A DNA stretch of 15,751 nucleotides from Rubrivivax sp. (GTDB lineage Bacteria; Pseudomonadota; Gammaproteobacteria; Burkholderiales; Burkholderiaceae): NCBI GenBank assembly GCA_004211235.1, contig SEEY01000068.1, forward strand, positions 5,183 through 20,933, in the 5' to 3' direction. Of the stretch, positions 1 through 7,529 are shown piece by piece; position 1 is the stretch's first letter, and every line of letters starts with the position of its first letter. A program made the translations under genes and the position numbers. The notes under the pieces are model-generated. The model saw only the letters and a list, made by a program, of their open reading frames with translations, did no database searches and was not told the origin of the DNA.

Positions 1-473
1 GCTGCATGCAGCACCTGGCCGCTCTCGGTGGTCAGCTCGGCTTCGGGCACCTTCAGCTGCGCGGCGGCGGCGCGCAACAGCAGCAGTCGGGCGGTGGCGC
101 CCAGACGCTGGAAGTCGGTGTAGTTGTTGGGCGTGGACGTGGAGCCGCCCGCGCTCTGGTTGCCGTAGGCGGGGTCAAGGTCGCCCTGCTCGATGCGCAC
201 GTCCTGCCAGCGCACGTCCAGCTCCTCGGCCAGCACCATGGGCAGGGAGGTCTTGATGCCCTGGCCGATCTCGGGCTGCTTGGAGATCAGGGTCACCGCG
301 CCCGTGCCGGCGATGCGGATGAAGGCGTTGGGCTTGAACTCGCCCGTGTCCGTCAGGCTCGCCGGCTTGCCGACGGCTTCGCCCGCCGCGTTGACAGCGC
401 CGGGCAGCCACAGGCCGAGCAGCAGGCCGCCGCCGCCCTTCAACAGTTGCCGCCGTGACGTGACCGCGCTCAT
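1..473 (-). CDS. Molybdopterin-binding subunit of an isoquinoline 1-oxidoreductase (IorB)-like hydroxylase, 5' part
   Basis: This is the N-terminal 157 codons of a large subunit that runs off the left edge. The family holds the molybdopterin cofactor and hydroxylates N-heterocycles or aldehydes with water. The sequence starts [13 protein letters not shown], a twin-arginine (Tat) export motif, followed by a hydrophobic glycine/leucine stretch to about residue 30 ending in AVNAAGE. A periplasmic enzyme is therefore likely, as is usual for IorB-type proteins but not for cytoplasmic xanthine dehydrogenases. Residues about 45-95 contain [20 protein letters not shown] and [15 protein letters not shown], typical of the N-terminal domain. 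The ATG overlaps the stop of the 2Fe-2S subunit gene as ATGA (470-473), so the two subunits are coupled. The substrate cannot be told from this fragment. The family call is firm and the subfamily call good. Confidence 0.88.
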   Translation of the reverse strand, partial: MSAVTSRRQLLKGGGGLLLGLWLPGAVNAAGEAVGKPASLTDTGEFKPNAFIRIAGTGAVTLISKQPEIGQGIKTSLPMVLAEELDVRWQDVRIEQGDLDPAYGNQSAGGSTSTPNNYTDFQRLGATARLLLLRAAAAQLKVPEAELTTESGQVLHA

Positions 474-955
474 GCCTTCTTCCCCTTGCGGTCCTGCACC
501 GCGATCTCGGCGGCGCGATGAACGCCGGCGCGGATGCGCACATACGTCGCACAGCGGCACAGGTGGCCGTTCAGCGCCGCGTCGATGTCGGCGTCGGTGG
601 GCTTGGGCGTCTGCTTCAGGAGCGCAGCGGCCGTCATGATCTGGCCGGCCTGGCAGTAGCCGCACTGCGGCACGTCCAGTTCTGCCCAAGCGCGCTGCAG
701 CGGGTGCGCGCCTTTGGGGTCGAGCCCCTCGATGGTGGTGATGTCCAGCCCCGCCGCGCCCGACACGGGCAGCAGGCAGCTGCGCTGCGGCGTGCCGTTG
801 ACATGGACGGTGCAGGCGCCGCACTGGCCGACGCCGCAGCCGTACTTGGTGCCGACGAGGTTGAGCTGGTCACGCAGCACCCAGAGCAGGGGCGTGTCGG
901 CGGCCACCTCGACGGCGTGCCGCTGCTGATTGATGCGAAGGTTGTATCGGGGCAT
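470..955 (-). CDS. (2Fe-2S)-binding small subunit of an IorA-like molybdenum hydroxylase
   Basis: The product is a 161-residue electron-transfer subunit carrying two 2Fe-2S clusters that pass electrons from the molybdenum centre. The N-terminal plant-ferredoxin-type cluster ligands are C40, C45, C48 and C60 (CGVGQCGAC, then RSC). The C-terminal helical-domain ligands are C98, C101, C133 and C135 (QCGYCQAGQ and [12 protein letters not shown]). Length and motif order match IorA, CoxS and related small subunits, and all eight cysteines are present. The gene lies directly upstream of, and overlaps by four bases, the molybdopterin subunit gene, as in iorAB. No FAD subunit is visible, which also fits IorAB, where electrons leave through a cytochrome or azurin-type acceptor. 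This subunit has no signal of its own and is probably exported in complex with its Tat-bearing partner. A good promoter lies 50-80 bases upstream. Confidence 0.93.
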   Translation of the reverse strand: MPRYNLRINQQRHAVEVAADTPLLWVLRDQLNLVGTKYGCGVGQCGACTVHVNGTPQRSCLLPVSGAAGLDITTIEGLDPKGAHPLQRAWAELDVPQCGYCQAGQIMTAAALLKQTPKPTDADIDAALNGHLCRCATYVRIRAGVHRAAEIAVQDRKGKKA

Positions 956-1005
956 GCGCTGCGAGACCTCGTTGACGGGATGCGCCCACGCTCGGAGGGC
1001 GCCGC

Positions 1006-1034
1006 AGGATAGGGTCGCAGGCAGTGGTTGCCAA
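1006..1034 (-). promoter_or_regulatory. Sigma70-like promoter of the molybdenum hydroxylase pair
   Basis: Read on the minus strand, TTGGCA (1034-1029) is followed by a spacer of exactly 17 bases and then TATCCT (1011-1006). That is five of six and four of six matches to the consensus hexamers. Transcription would start near 999 and leave a leader of about 44 bases before the ATG at 955. A weak GAGG lies about 11 bases before that ATG. The match and spacing are seen directly; activity is inferred. Confidence 0.5.
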
Positions 1035-1111
1035 GCCGGCTTGCGCGGAATCTGTGCGGTGATCTGCGCAATGCGCGCTTGACGTGGCGGCTCAGCCCGG
1101 CGCCGCCGCGC

Positions 1112-1795
1112 TCACCAGAACTCCCAGCGGCCCGTCCAGACCACCCAGACACCGAGCAGCCCGTTCGTGACGGCATGGGCGAAGACGGCCGTCCACAGCT
1201 TGCCGCTGCGGCGGTAGAGCCAGGCGTAGGCCAGGCCGGCGAGGATGGCGGCCAGCCACAGCGTGTGTGCCAGCGTGAAGACGAACGTGGACAGCACCAC
1301 GGCCTTGAGGCCGACGGTCTGTGGATCGACGCGCTCGAAACCCGGGCGCTCGATCCAGCGCATCAGGAAGCTGCGCCAGAACAGCTCCTCCATCACCGGC
1401 ACCACCAGCGCCGCCCCGGCCAGGCGAAGCGCGATCAGTGCCCAGATCGGTTGGCCGTGGGCGTCCAGCGGCACGAAGCTGGCCGTGGCGCTGCCAAGCT
1501 GCATCCATGGCGCGTCCAGCTGCACCCACAGCGCGAAGACGACGATGCCGACGATGACGGCGACGCCGGTTTCACGGGCATCGGGCAGGGTCTGCCGCAC
1601 CAGCTCGCCGTAGCCGCGCCAGTACCAGGCGAGCAGGCCGGCGACGATGACCGTCTGGACGCCGTAGATCCAGCGCGCGTCGATGCCCAGGCTGTCGGGC
1701 AGATAGCCGCGCAGCGCCAGCAGCACCATGAAAACGACAAAGGGAATGCAGCGGGCGAGTGCGGCGGGGCTGGGCGTGGATGGAGCGGCGGGCAT
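1112..1795 (-). CDS. CPBP/CAAX-type intramembrane protease, CAAX prenyl protease-related (TIGR03008-like)
   Basis: This 227-residue integral membrane protein has about seven hydrophobic segments, roughly residues 15-30, 42-58, 76-92, 117-134, 164-176, 180-193 and 203-219. The glutamic-protease (Rce1/CPBP) signature is complete: E136-E137 with R141 (MEELFWRSF), H177 (FTLAHTLW), and H207 with N211 (FAHAVTN). Overall it resembles the CAAX prenyl protease-related family of exosortase/PEP-CTERM genomes, so a role in surface-protein sorting is possible but inferred. No exosortase is in the window. I chose the ATG at 1795 because the protein then begins just before the first membrane helix; the open frame continues far upstream but there only antisense to pckG. 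No clear Shine-Dalgarno is present. The gene lies 71 bases downstream of pckG on the same strand and could be read through from it. Confidence 0.85.
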   Translation of the reverse strand: MPAAPSTPSPAALARCIPFVVFMVLLALRGYLPDSLGIDARWIYGVQTVIVAGLLAWYWRGYGELVRQTLPDARETGVAVIVGIVVFALWVQLDAPWMQLGSATASFVPLDAHGQPIWALIALRLAGAALVVPVMEELFWRSFLMRWIERPGFERVDPQTVGLKAVVLSTFVFTLAHTLWLAAILAGLAYAWLYRRSGKLWTAVFAHAVTNGLLGVWVVWTGRWEFW

Positions 1796-1866
1796 GTCGG
1801 CCGGCAGCTTAGCCGCAGGCCGTGACGCCACATGGCGCCGCCGGCCTTCGAGTCGGGGGGGCGCCT

Positions 1867-3753
1867 TCAGCCGAGCGCGGCCAGTCTGGCCTCGAGGGCC
1901 GCCTTGGTGGCCGGCAGCTCCGCCGGCAGGCCCTGTGCCAATTGCGAGAACAGCGCCTCGTGCAGCTTCAGCTCCGCCTGCCATTCGGCGGCGTCGATGC
2001 GCGTCACCGCATCGAACTGGGCCGGCGAGAAGTCCAGGCCGTCCCAGGTGAGGTCGCCATACGACGGCGTCACGCCGAACACGTTTTCCTGTCCGCCGCC
2101 CTGGCCTTCCAGCCGGTCCAGCATCCACTTCATCACGCGCATGTTTTCGCCATAGCCCGGCCAGACGAACTTGCCATCCGCGCCCTTGCGGAACCAGTTG
2201 ACGCAGTAGATGGCCGGCAACTTCGCGCCCGAGGCTTCGAGCTTGGCGCCCACGTCCAGCCAGTGCTGGAAGTAGTCGGCCATGTTGTAGCCGGTGAAGG
2301 GCAGCATGGCGAACGGGTCGCGGCGCACGACGCCCTGCTGGCCCGCGGCGGCGGCGGTGGTCTCGCTGCCCATGGTGGCGGCCATGTAGACGCCCTCGGT
2401 CCAGCTGCGCGCCTCGGTCACCAGCGGCACGGTCGTCGAGCGTCGGCCGCCGAAGATGAAGGCGTCGATGGCGACGCCGGCCGGGTCGTCCCAGTGCTCG
2501 TCCAGCGCCGGGTTGTTGGTGGCGGCCACCGTGAAGCGGGCATTCGGGTGCGCCGCAGGCCTCGGCTTGCCGTTCTCGCCGGTCGCCTTGGCGATCTCGG
2601 GCGTCCAGTCTCGGCCCTGCCAGTCGATGGCGTGGGCGGGCGGCGTGTCGGTCATGCCTTCCCACCAGACATCGCCGTCGTCAGTGAGCGCCACGTTCGT
2701 GAAGATCACGTCGCGCTGCAGGCTGGCCATGCAGTTGGGGTTGGTGTGCGAGTTGGTGCCGGGTGCCACGCCGAAATAGCCGGCCTCGGGATTGATCGCG
2801 TAAAGCTTGCCGTCAGCGCCGGGCTTGATCCAGGCAATGTCGTCGCCGATGGTCGTGATCTTCCAGCCGGCGAAGGCCTGCGGCGGGATCAGCATGGCGA
2901 AGTTGGTCTTGCCGCAGGCGCTCGGGAAGGCCGCGGCGATGTGGGACTTCCTGCCCGACGGGCTCTCGACGCCCAACAGCAGCATGTGCTCGGCCAGCCA
3001 GCCTTGGTCCCTGCCCATCGTCGACGCGATACGCAGCGCGAAGCACTTCTTGCCCAGCAGTGCGTTGCCGCCGTAGCCGGAGCCGTAGCTCCAGATCTCG
3101 CGCGTCTCCGGGTAGTGGACGATGTACTTGGTGGCGTTGCAGGGCCAGGCAACGTCACGCTCGCCCGATGCCAGCGGCGCGCCGACGCTGTGCACGCAGG
3201 GTACGAAATCGCCGTCGGTGCCGAGTTGTTCGATCACGGCGCGGCCCATGCGCGTCATCGTGCGCATGTTGACGGCCACGTAGGCGCTGTCGCTCAGCTC
3301 CACGCCGATGTGGGCGATGGGGCTGCCCAGCGGCCCCATGCTGAACGGCACGACGTAGAGCGTGCGGCCACGCATGCAGCCCTTGAAGAGCGCCCGCTCG
3401 CCGGTCTGCAGCAGGTCGCGCATGGCGGCCGGCGCCATCCAGTTGTTCGTGGGGCCGGCGTCTTCCGGGCGCTCGCTGCAGATGAAGGTGCGGTCTTCCA
3501 CGCGGGCGACGTCGCTCGGGTCGGAGCGGGCGAGGTAGCTGCCCGGGCGAAGCGCGTGGTTCAGCTTCGTGAAGGTGCCAGCGGCGACGAGCCGGTCGCA
3601 AAGCTGCTGGTATTCCGCGGCGCCGCCGTCACACCAGTGGATGTCGGCGGCCTCGGTCAAGGCGGCAATCTCGGCCACCCAGGCGATGAGCCGGGCGTTC
3701 TTGACGTAGGCGGGCAGGTTCAGGCGCAAGCCCTGCATGGCGGGTTGGTTCAT
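1867..3753 (-). CDS. pckG: Phosphoenolpyruvate carboxykinase (GTP)
   Basis: This 628-residue enzyme interconverts oxaloacetate and PEP using GTP, the first committed step of gluconeogenesis, in the cytoplasm. The GTP-PEPCK signature FPSACGKTN is at 276-284: the reactive cysteine is C280, and the nucleotide loop includes K282 and T283. Further hallmarks are VARVEDRTF (R84, substrate arginine), [10 protein letters not shown] (K235/K236) and H256 for the metal, TIGDDIAW (D304/D305), [11 protein letters not shown] (R406) and [11 protein letters not shown] near 534-544. The length is usual for bacterial GTP enzymes. I chose the ATG at 3753 because GGAGC lies eight bases before it and the family homology begins there; the open frame extends 33 codons further upstream with no such support. 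There is no ATP-type PEPCK character. Confidence 0.97.
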   Translation of the reverse strand: MNQPAMQGLRLNLPAYVKNARLIAWVAEIAALTEAADIHWCDGGAAEYQQLCDRLVAAGTFTKLNHALRPGSYLARSDPSDVARVEDRTFICSERPEDAGPTNNWMAPAAMRDLLQTGERALFKGCMRGRTLYVVPFSMGPLGSPIAHIGVELSDSAYVAVNMRTMTRMGRAVIEQLGTDGDFVPCVHSVGAPLASGERDVAWPCNATKYIVHYPETREIWSYGSGYGGNALLGKKCFALRIASTMGRDQGWLAEHMLLLGVESPSGRKSHIAAAFPSACGKTNFAMLIPPQAFAGWKITTIGDDIAWIKPGADGKLYAINPEAGYFGVAPGTNSHTNPNCMASLQRDVIFTNVALTDDGDVWWEGMTDTPPAHAIDWQGRDWTPEIAKATGENGKPRPAAHPNARFTVAATNNPALDEHWDDPAGVAIDAFIFGGRRSTTVPLVTEARSWTEGVYMAATMGSETTAAAAGQQGVVRRDPFAMLPFTGYNMADYFQHWLDVGAKLEASGAKLPAIYCVNWFRKGADGKFVWPGYGENMRVMKWMLDRLEGQGGGQENVFGVTPSYGDLTWDGLDFSPAQFDAVTRIDAAEWQAELKLHEALFSQLAQGLPAELPATKAALEARLAALG

Positions 3754-3936
3754 GGAAAAGCTCCGATCATGGGAATGTGTTTGGGGCAGCCGCGAGCGCT
3801 GGCCCAAGTACACGCACGGTGTGCCGCGGAGGGGTGAATCCAATGTAATCACGCCGTAACTTTCTCAGCCGACGTGGTTATGCAAAATCAGAATGACCGC
3901 ATGCGAGCGCGGTACGCCGGGCATTTTTGACGGCGA

Positions 3937-3952
3937 AGCGAGGCTGTCGCCG
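3937..3952 (+). repeat. 16-bp direct repeat, copy 1
   Basis: The sequence agcgaggctgtcgccg is repeated exactly at 4146-4161. In this copy the flanking cggcga (3931-3936) pairs with tcgccg (3947-3952) to give a small hairpin that the second copy lacks. It could be a binding site, a remnant of a duplication, or chance in GC-rich DNA. Confidence 0.5.
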
Positions 3953-4145
3953 CCGCGAAGGCGGTGAAACCGTATGCAACTATTGCCGCTTGTCTTGCGG
4001 CCTGCGGTGCGGGGTCAGCGCCCCGCCACTGGCGCCGCCGTCAGCGGGCGCGGGCAGCCGGCCAGGCAGGCGCGGCGATGCGCCGGGCTGCGGGCCGGCG
4101 CGGCAATGAGGCGAGTCGCCAGAGCGGGCAGCGTTCGGCCGGCTC

Positions 4146-4161
4146 AGCGAGGCTGTCGCCG
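4146..4161 (+). repeat. 16-bp direct repeat, copy 2
   Basis: This is an exact second copy of agcgaggctgtcgccg, 209 bases from the first. It abuts a consensus TTGACA hexamer at 4162-4167, so it would lie just upstream of any promoter for the 62-codon ORF. No function is known to me. Confidence 0.5.
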
Positions 4162-4378
4162 TTGACATTGCTGAACCAGTGGGGTGCTGCAAACCGGAAA
4201 GGGACTCTCATTGCCTTGGCCAGTCGGGTGTGTGTCACCCCCTTGGGCAAGCCGCGTACCCGCGTCATCGTGGCGCGCGGTACAGCAGCCGTGCCTGGGT
4301 GGCGATGCGTGAAAGTCCTACAACTGGCGCGTTAGGACCCTCTCATGATGGAAGCGCACTGAATGACGGAGGACGACC
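4162..4378 (+). promoter_or_regulatory. Possible promoter and hairpin-rich leader of the 62-codon ORF
   Basis: TTGACA at 4162-4167 is a perfect -35 hexamer, but the expected -10 (tgctgc at 4185-4190) is poor. Downstream are three stem-loops in series. The first pairs TTGCC 4211-4215 with GGCAA 4246-4250 and encloses GGGTG/CACCC (4226-4240, loop TGTGT). The second pairs GTACC+CGCG 4256-4264 with CGCG+GGTAC 4274-4283, with one bulged base. The third pairs GTCCTA 4315-4320 with TAGGAC 4333-4338. A strong ribosome site, GGAGG (4368-4372), follows. A structured 5' leader or a small RNA is possible. I recognise no known riboswitch class. Confidence 0.3.
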
Positions 4379-4567
4379 ATGACACGCAGCTTTCATGTGT
4401 CCCGACTTGCCGAAATCGATGAAGCCGCACCGGTCGAGCCGGTCTCTTTCCCCGGCCGCGTGGAAATCAACCTGCTGCGGCGCACGTTGAAGCGTTGGCA
4501 GGATGCGCTGGGCCGCAAGACGACCAGCGTCGCGCCGGTCGTGAAGCCGCCTGGACGGTCACGCTGA
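4379..4567 (+). CDS. Small hypothetical protein (62 residues)
   Basis: I do not recognise this protein. The ATG is preceded by GGAGG at a six-base spacing, the best Shine-Dalgarno in this part of the window, so the ORF is probably translated. The product is soluble and mixed-charge: an acidic segment (residues 10-20, AEIDEAAPVEP), then a basic helix-like stretch (about 30-47, INLLRRTLKRWQDALGRK), then a proline-rich basic tail ending GRSR. It has no cysteines, signal peptide or membrane segment. The tail would suit nucleic-acid or protein binding, but that is speculation. The stop codon lies 25 bases from the converging end of ybdK. Confidence 0.5.
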   Translation: MTRSFHVSRLAEIDEAAPVEPVSFPGRVEINLLRRTLKRWQDALGRKTTSVAPVVKPPGRSR

Positions 4568-4570
4568 CGG

Positions 4571-4586
4571 GCCGGGTCGCCCCGGC
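4571..4586. terminator. GC-rich hairpin between two convergent stop codons
   Basis: GCCGGG (4571-4576), loop TCGC, CCCGGC (4581-4586) lies between the stop of the 62-codon ORF (4567) and the stop of ybdK (4593). A second stem, GGCGC/GCGCC (4584-4600), overlaps it. Neither is followed by a T run on either strand, so if it terminates transcription it is not a classic intrinsic terminator. Confidence 0.3.
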
Positions 4587-4592
4587 GCCTCT

Positions 4593-5609
4593 TCAGCGCC
4601 CGTGCCAGCGCTGCGCCGCGCGGCGCACCATCTCGGGCAGGAGGTGGTTCTCGCTCTCGATGCGGCGCAGCCAGGTGGGGTCGTCCCGCAACACGCGGTG
4701 CTCGCCGCTCTCGGGGTCGACGAAGGTGCCGTCCAGCCCGAAGCGGCAGGCCTGGAAGCGGTTGAAGGTGTAGGGCAGGTAGTCGTCCTCGCTGAGCTTG
4801 AACGGCTTCTCCACGGTGATCCAGCGGGCCAGGCACTGGATGAAACCGGCGATGGCCGCAGCCTTCTCGATGGTCAGCGGCGTGTCCAGCACGCGAACCT
4901 CGATGGTGCCGAACTCCGGCTTGGGCCGGATGTCCCAGTAGAAGTCCTTCATGCCCGAGACGACGCCGGTGCGGGTCATCTTGGTGAAGTAGGTTTCGAA
5001 GTCGCCCCAGGTCTGCACGAAGGGCGCGCGGCCGGACAGCGGAAAGGCGAATACCGAGTTCAGTCGCGCCGAGTCGAAGCCCGTGTCCTCGCCCTGCACG
5101 AAGGGCGATGACGCGGCCAGCGTGATCAGGTGCGGGATGAAGCGGCTCATGCCGTGCAGCAGTACCAGCGCTTCATCGGCGCTCGGGCAGCCGATGTGCA
5201 CATGCTGGCCGAAGATCGTGAACTGCTTGGACAGGTAGCCGTACAGCGCCGACAGCTCGTGGAAGCGCGGCGTCTCGAAGATGCGCTGGCGCTTCCAGTG
5301 CTGGAAGGGGTGGGTGCCGCCGCCGCACAGGCTCACGTCGAGCTGCTCGGCGCAGTCCACCAGGGCGTCGCGGATCTGGCCCAGCTCAGACAGCACCTGG
5401 CCGAAGCCGGTGCACACGCCGGTGGCCAGCTCGATCATGCTGCTGGTGATCTCGGGCTTCACGTCGCCGGGGATGCTGCGCTTTTCCATCAGCCGCATCA
5501 GGTCGGCCGACACGGGCGCGAGGTCGTAGTCGTCGCTGCTGACGATCTGCAGCTCCAGCTCGACGCCAAGCGTCAGCGGCTGGGATTTCGAGAAGACGCC
5601 GAGGCTCAT
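4593..5609 (-). CDS. ybdK: YbdK-type carboxylate-amine ligase (glutamate-cysteine ligase-like, GCS2 family)
   Basis: This 338-residue soluble protein belongs to the ATP-dependent carboxylate-amine ligases. Its E. coli relative has weak gamma-glutamylcysteine synthetase activity, and the physiological substrate is unsettled. Family blocks are clear: [12 protein letters not shown] (12-23), [16 protein letters not shown] (51-66), [11 protein letters not shown] (95-105), FGQHVHIGC (133-141), [11 protein letters not shown] (152-162), [21 protein letters not shown] (226-246) and [13 protein letters not shown] (282-294). The start at 5609 has AAGGAGGTG just before it and overlaps the antiporter stop as ATGA. 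The protein appears to be about 34 residues shorter than E. coli YbdK (372). From remembered relatives the loss falls between LRDD (307-310) and PTWLRRIE (311-318), with the C-terminal end retained. The active-site blocks are intact. Confidence 0.93.
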   Translation of the reverse strand: MSLGVFSKSQPLTLGVELELQIVSSDDYDLAPVSADLMRLMEKRSIPGDVKPEITSSMIELATGVCTGFGQVLSELGQIRDALVDCAEQLDVSLCGGGTHPFQHWKRQRIFETPRFHELSALYGYLSKQFTIFGQHVHIGCPSADEALVLLHGMSRFIPHLITLAASSPFVQGEDTGFDSARLNSVFAFPLSGRAPFVQTWGDFETYFTKMTRTGVVSGMKDFYWDIRPKPEFGTIEVRVLDTPLTIEKAAAIAGFIQCLARWITVEKPFKLSEDDYLPYTFNRFQACRFGLDGTFVDPESGEHRVLRDDPTWLRRIESENHLLPEMVRRAAQRWHGR

Positions 5610-6856
5610 GGGCCCACCTCCTTCTTGCGTTGCCTGCGCGTGGGCGCCGGCGGCAGCTCGCCTGCCAGGCGCAGCGCGAACTGCACGGCGATGGGCCCGA
5701 TCAGCTCCAGCACCGCGATGCTGGCCAGCACGATGGGCACGGCGCCCGCCACCAGCTCCGGCTCGGCGCGCATCAGTTCGCTGAGCATGACGAGCGCCGT
5801 GCCGGACAGCGGCGTCATCGTGATGGCCAGTGACAGGCCCTGCCGCCAGCTGGACTTCGCCGCCGGCGCCAGCGCGACGATGGCCAGGGCCTTGGCGAAG
5901 AAGCGCGCCGCCATCAGCGCCAGCGCCACGAAGCCGCCGGCCACGAGCACCGACGGCGACCAGGCCGAGCCGACGATGACGAACAGCATCAGCACCAGCG
6001 CGCCGCCCGAGGTGCCGAAGTGGCGCGGCCAGACCCAGGGCCGGTCGCTGGTGTTGCGCAGCAGCAGGCCGGCCAGCAGCGGCATCAGCAGCGTCGACAC
6101 GCCGATGGCGCGCGCCGCCACGATGGCGAAGGCGACGAGGCCGAAGAGCAGCAGCGCCGCGCTGCCGTTGCGCAGGTCCAGCCGCCGCGCGGCCAGGTAG
6201 ACGGCACCGGCCAGCAGCGCCGCCACGCCGAGCGTCGTCAGCAGCGAGATTGCCAGGCCGGCCAGGGCCTGCGGCAGGCTGCCGCCGTCGTCCGCGGCCC
6301 ACCAGGTGCGCATCAGCGTCAGGGCGATGACGGCATAGAGGGTGTTCAGCGCCGTCAGCATCGTCGCGCGCTGCGTCACCTGGCCCTGGGCCCCCAGCTC
6401 CAGCGCCACGCGGCCCGACACGGCGGCCGGCGCCGGCATCGCCAGGATGGCGCAGGCGATGGCCGTCTGCCAGCTCACGTCGAACAGCCGCAGCACGAAG
6501 GCCACGGCCACGGCACTGAGCAGCGCCTCCGCCACGCTGGTGGCGAGCAGCCCGGGGTTGCGGCGCAGCCAGCGCAGGTGCACGCGGCTGCCGATCTCGA
6601 ACAGCAGCAGGCCGAGCGCCAGGTCGGTCACGGTCTGCGCCGCGCCATTCAGCGGCAGCGCCACGCCGTGGCCGAAGGCGGCGGCGAAGCAGCCCGCCAG
6701 CGTGTAGCCGACCACACGGGGCAGGCGGGTCGTGGCGGCGATGAATTCCCCGGCCAATGCGCCGGCGAGCAACACGCCGACGATGAACATCAGTTCGCTG
6801 GATGGTGTAACGGCCAGACCCGCCCACACCCTGGCGCCGCTGTCGAGTGCAGTCAT
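5606..6856 (-). CDS. CPA2-type cation:proton antiporter, membrane domain only
   Basis: This 416-residue inner-membrane protein has about 11-13 hydrophobic segments from residue 22 to about 400. It resembles the Na+(K+)/H+ exchanger domain of KefB/KefC/YbaL-type carriers: [11 protein letters not shown] (46-56), [15 protein letters not shown] (80-94), [19 protein letters not shown] (137-155). It ends in a short basic tail ([11 protein letters not shown]), with no RCK/TrkA nucleotide-binding domain. In the core helix where relatives carry an Asn-Asp or Asp-Asp pair I read N171-T172 ([12 protein letters not shown]), so the usual ion-binding aspartate seems absent. I chose the start at 6856 because GGGAGAG precedes it and membrane homology starts soon after. 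It is the first gene of a coupled pair with ybdK. Transport function is inferred from fold only. Confidence 0.85.
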   Translation of the reverse strand: MTALDSGARVWAGLAVTPSSELMFIVGVLLAGALAGEFIAATTRLPRVVGYTLAGCFAAAFGHGVALPLNGAAQTVTDLALGLLLFEIGSRVHLRWLRRNPGLLATSVAEALLSAVAVAFVLRLFDVSWQTAIACAILAMPAPAAVSGRVALELGAQGQVTQRATMLTALNTLYAVIALTLMRTWWAADDGGSLPQALAGLAISLLTTLGVAALLAGAVYLAARRLDLRNGSAALLLFGLVAFAIVAARAIGVSTLLMPLLAGLLLRNTSDRPWVWPRHFGTSGGALVLMLFVIVGSAWSPSVLVAGGFVALALMAARFFAKALAIVALAPAAKSSWRQGLSLAITMTPLSGTALVMLSELMRAEPELVAGAVPIVLASIAVLELIGPIAVQFALRLAGELPPAPTRRQRKKEVGP

Positions 6857-6950
6857 GCGCTCTCCCTTCTCAAACTCGGCCCGAAGCCTAGGCGGCAGTG
6901 GCGCCAAGCCATGTAGGCGAAGACGCCGAAATGACGCGCCCCGCCCTGTG

Positions 6951-6965
6951 GACAATCGGCGCATG
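6951..6965 (+). promoter_or_regulatory. GACAAT element directly before the MOSC start: likely leaderless promoter
   Basis: GACAAT (6951-6956), six bases, then the ATG at 6963. With a -10 hexamer at this place, transcription would start on the A of the ATG. There is no Shine-Dalgarno and no clear -35. The same arrangement precedes rlmJ almost base for base. Confidence 0.5.
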
Positions 6966-7529
6966 CAAGTGCTCAGCGTCAACACCGGCCGCATCGAACG
7001 CCTCGTCGTCTCCGGCGGCGAAAGCGTGGTGTCCGCCATTCGCAAGCGGGCGCGCGATGGCCGCGTCGCCGTCGGGGCGCTGGGCCTGGAGGGTGACGAG
7101 CAGGCCGACCCGAGCGTGCATGGCGGCCTGACCAAGGCCGTCTACGCCTATCCGCAGGAACACTACGCCGTCTGGGCGACGATGCGTCGCCAGGCTCAGG
7201 TCGACGCGCCCCTTCAGCCCGGCGCCCTCGGTGAGAACCTGACGATCTCCGGGCTGCTGGAAGCGGCTGCCTGGATCGGTGATGTGCTGCGCTTCCCGGA
7301 CTGCGAACTCGTCATCTCCGAGCCGCGTTACCCCTGCTTCAAGCTCAATGCGCACATGGGTTTCGCGCACGCCGTGAAGATGATGGTGCAGAGCGGCTAC
7401 TGCGGCTTCTACCTGGCCGTGAAGCGCGAAGGCACGATCGCCGCGGGCGAGGCCTTCGAGCTGATCGCCGGGCCGCGCGAGGTGGGCATCGCCGAACTTT
7501 TCAGGTCCAGGATGAGGAAGACGCGGTGA
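6963..7529 (+). CDS. MOSC domain protein (YiiM-like)
   Basis: This 188-residue cytoplasmic protein has a MOSC (molybdenum cofactor sulfurase C-terminal) fold. Relatives such as YiiM and YuaD bind Mo-cofactor and contribute to reduction or detoxification of N-hydroxylated compounds. The core signature GLEGDEQADPSVHGG (41-55) continues to KAVYAYPQEHY (58-68). PGALGENLTISGL (86-98) follows, and the conserved MOSC cysteine is C125 in PRYPCFKLN. Length and motif order fit the short YiiM group, with no extra ferredoxin domain. I chose the ATG at 6963 over in-frame upstream starts because family homology begins there and GACAAT sits six bases before it. Its stop overlaps the start of the beta-helix gene (TGATG). 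A molybdenum enzyme lies elsewhere in the window, but no direct link is visible. Confidence 0.92.
   Translation: MQVLSVNTGRIERLVVSGGESVVSAIRKRARDGRVAVGALGLEGDEQADPSVHGGLTKAVYAYPQEHYAVWATMRRQAQVDAPLQPGALGENLTISGLLEAAAWIGDVLRFPDCELVISEPRYPCFKLNAHMGFAHAVKMMVQSGYCGFYLAVKREGTIAAGEAFELIAGPREVGIAELFRSRMRKTR

Larger units (their letters stand above)
3754..4378. other. Long intergenic region between pckG and the 62-codon ORF
   Basis: This stretch holds no convincing protein gene; the open frames in it are arginine- and alanine-rich and lack ribosome sites. The segment at about 3840-3900 is distinctly AT-richer than its surroundings (around TTCTGATTTTGCATAAC on the minus strand). It is the likely pckG promoter and regulator-binding area, but I see no clean pair of promoter hexamers. 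The pckG leader would be of the order of 100 bases. The plus-strand half (4160-4378) is rich in hairpins and is described separately. A 16-base direct repeat lies at 3937-3952 and 4146-4161. Confidence 0.6.

Noticed and set aside
1822..3837. A 671-codon open frame on the plus strand
   Set aside because: It is antisense to pckG; the product is a low-complexity Gly/Arg/His/Val mix typical of the reverse frame of GC-rich genes. pckG has full family motifs.
3840..3900. A defined sigma70 promoter for pckG
   Set aside because: TTGCAT with a 17-base spacer leads to AAGTTA on the minus strand, and other pairs are equally poor. Only an AT-rich control area is supported.
3964..4335. A 123-codon plus-strand frame starting MKPYATIAACLAACG
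   Set aside because: The start looks like a lipoprotein or signal peptide, but no ribosome site precedes it. The rest is arginine/alanine-rich without a fold, and three RNA-type hairpins overlap it.
6020..6916. Long plus-strand frame opposite the antiporter gene
   Set aside because: Its Gln/Arg/His-rich composition is the usual antisense shadow; the minus-strand membrane protein explains the region.
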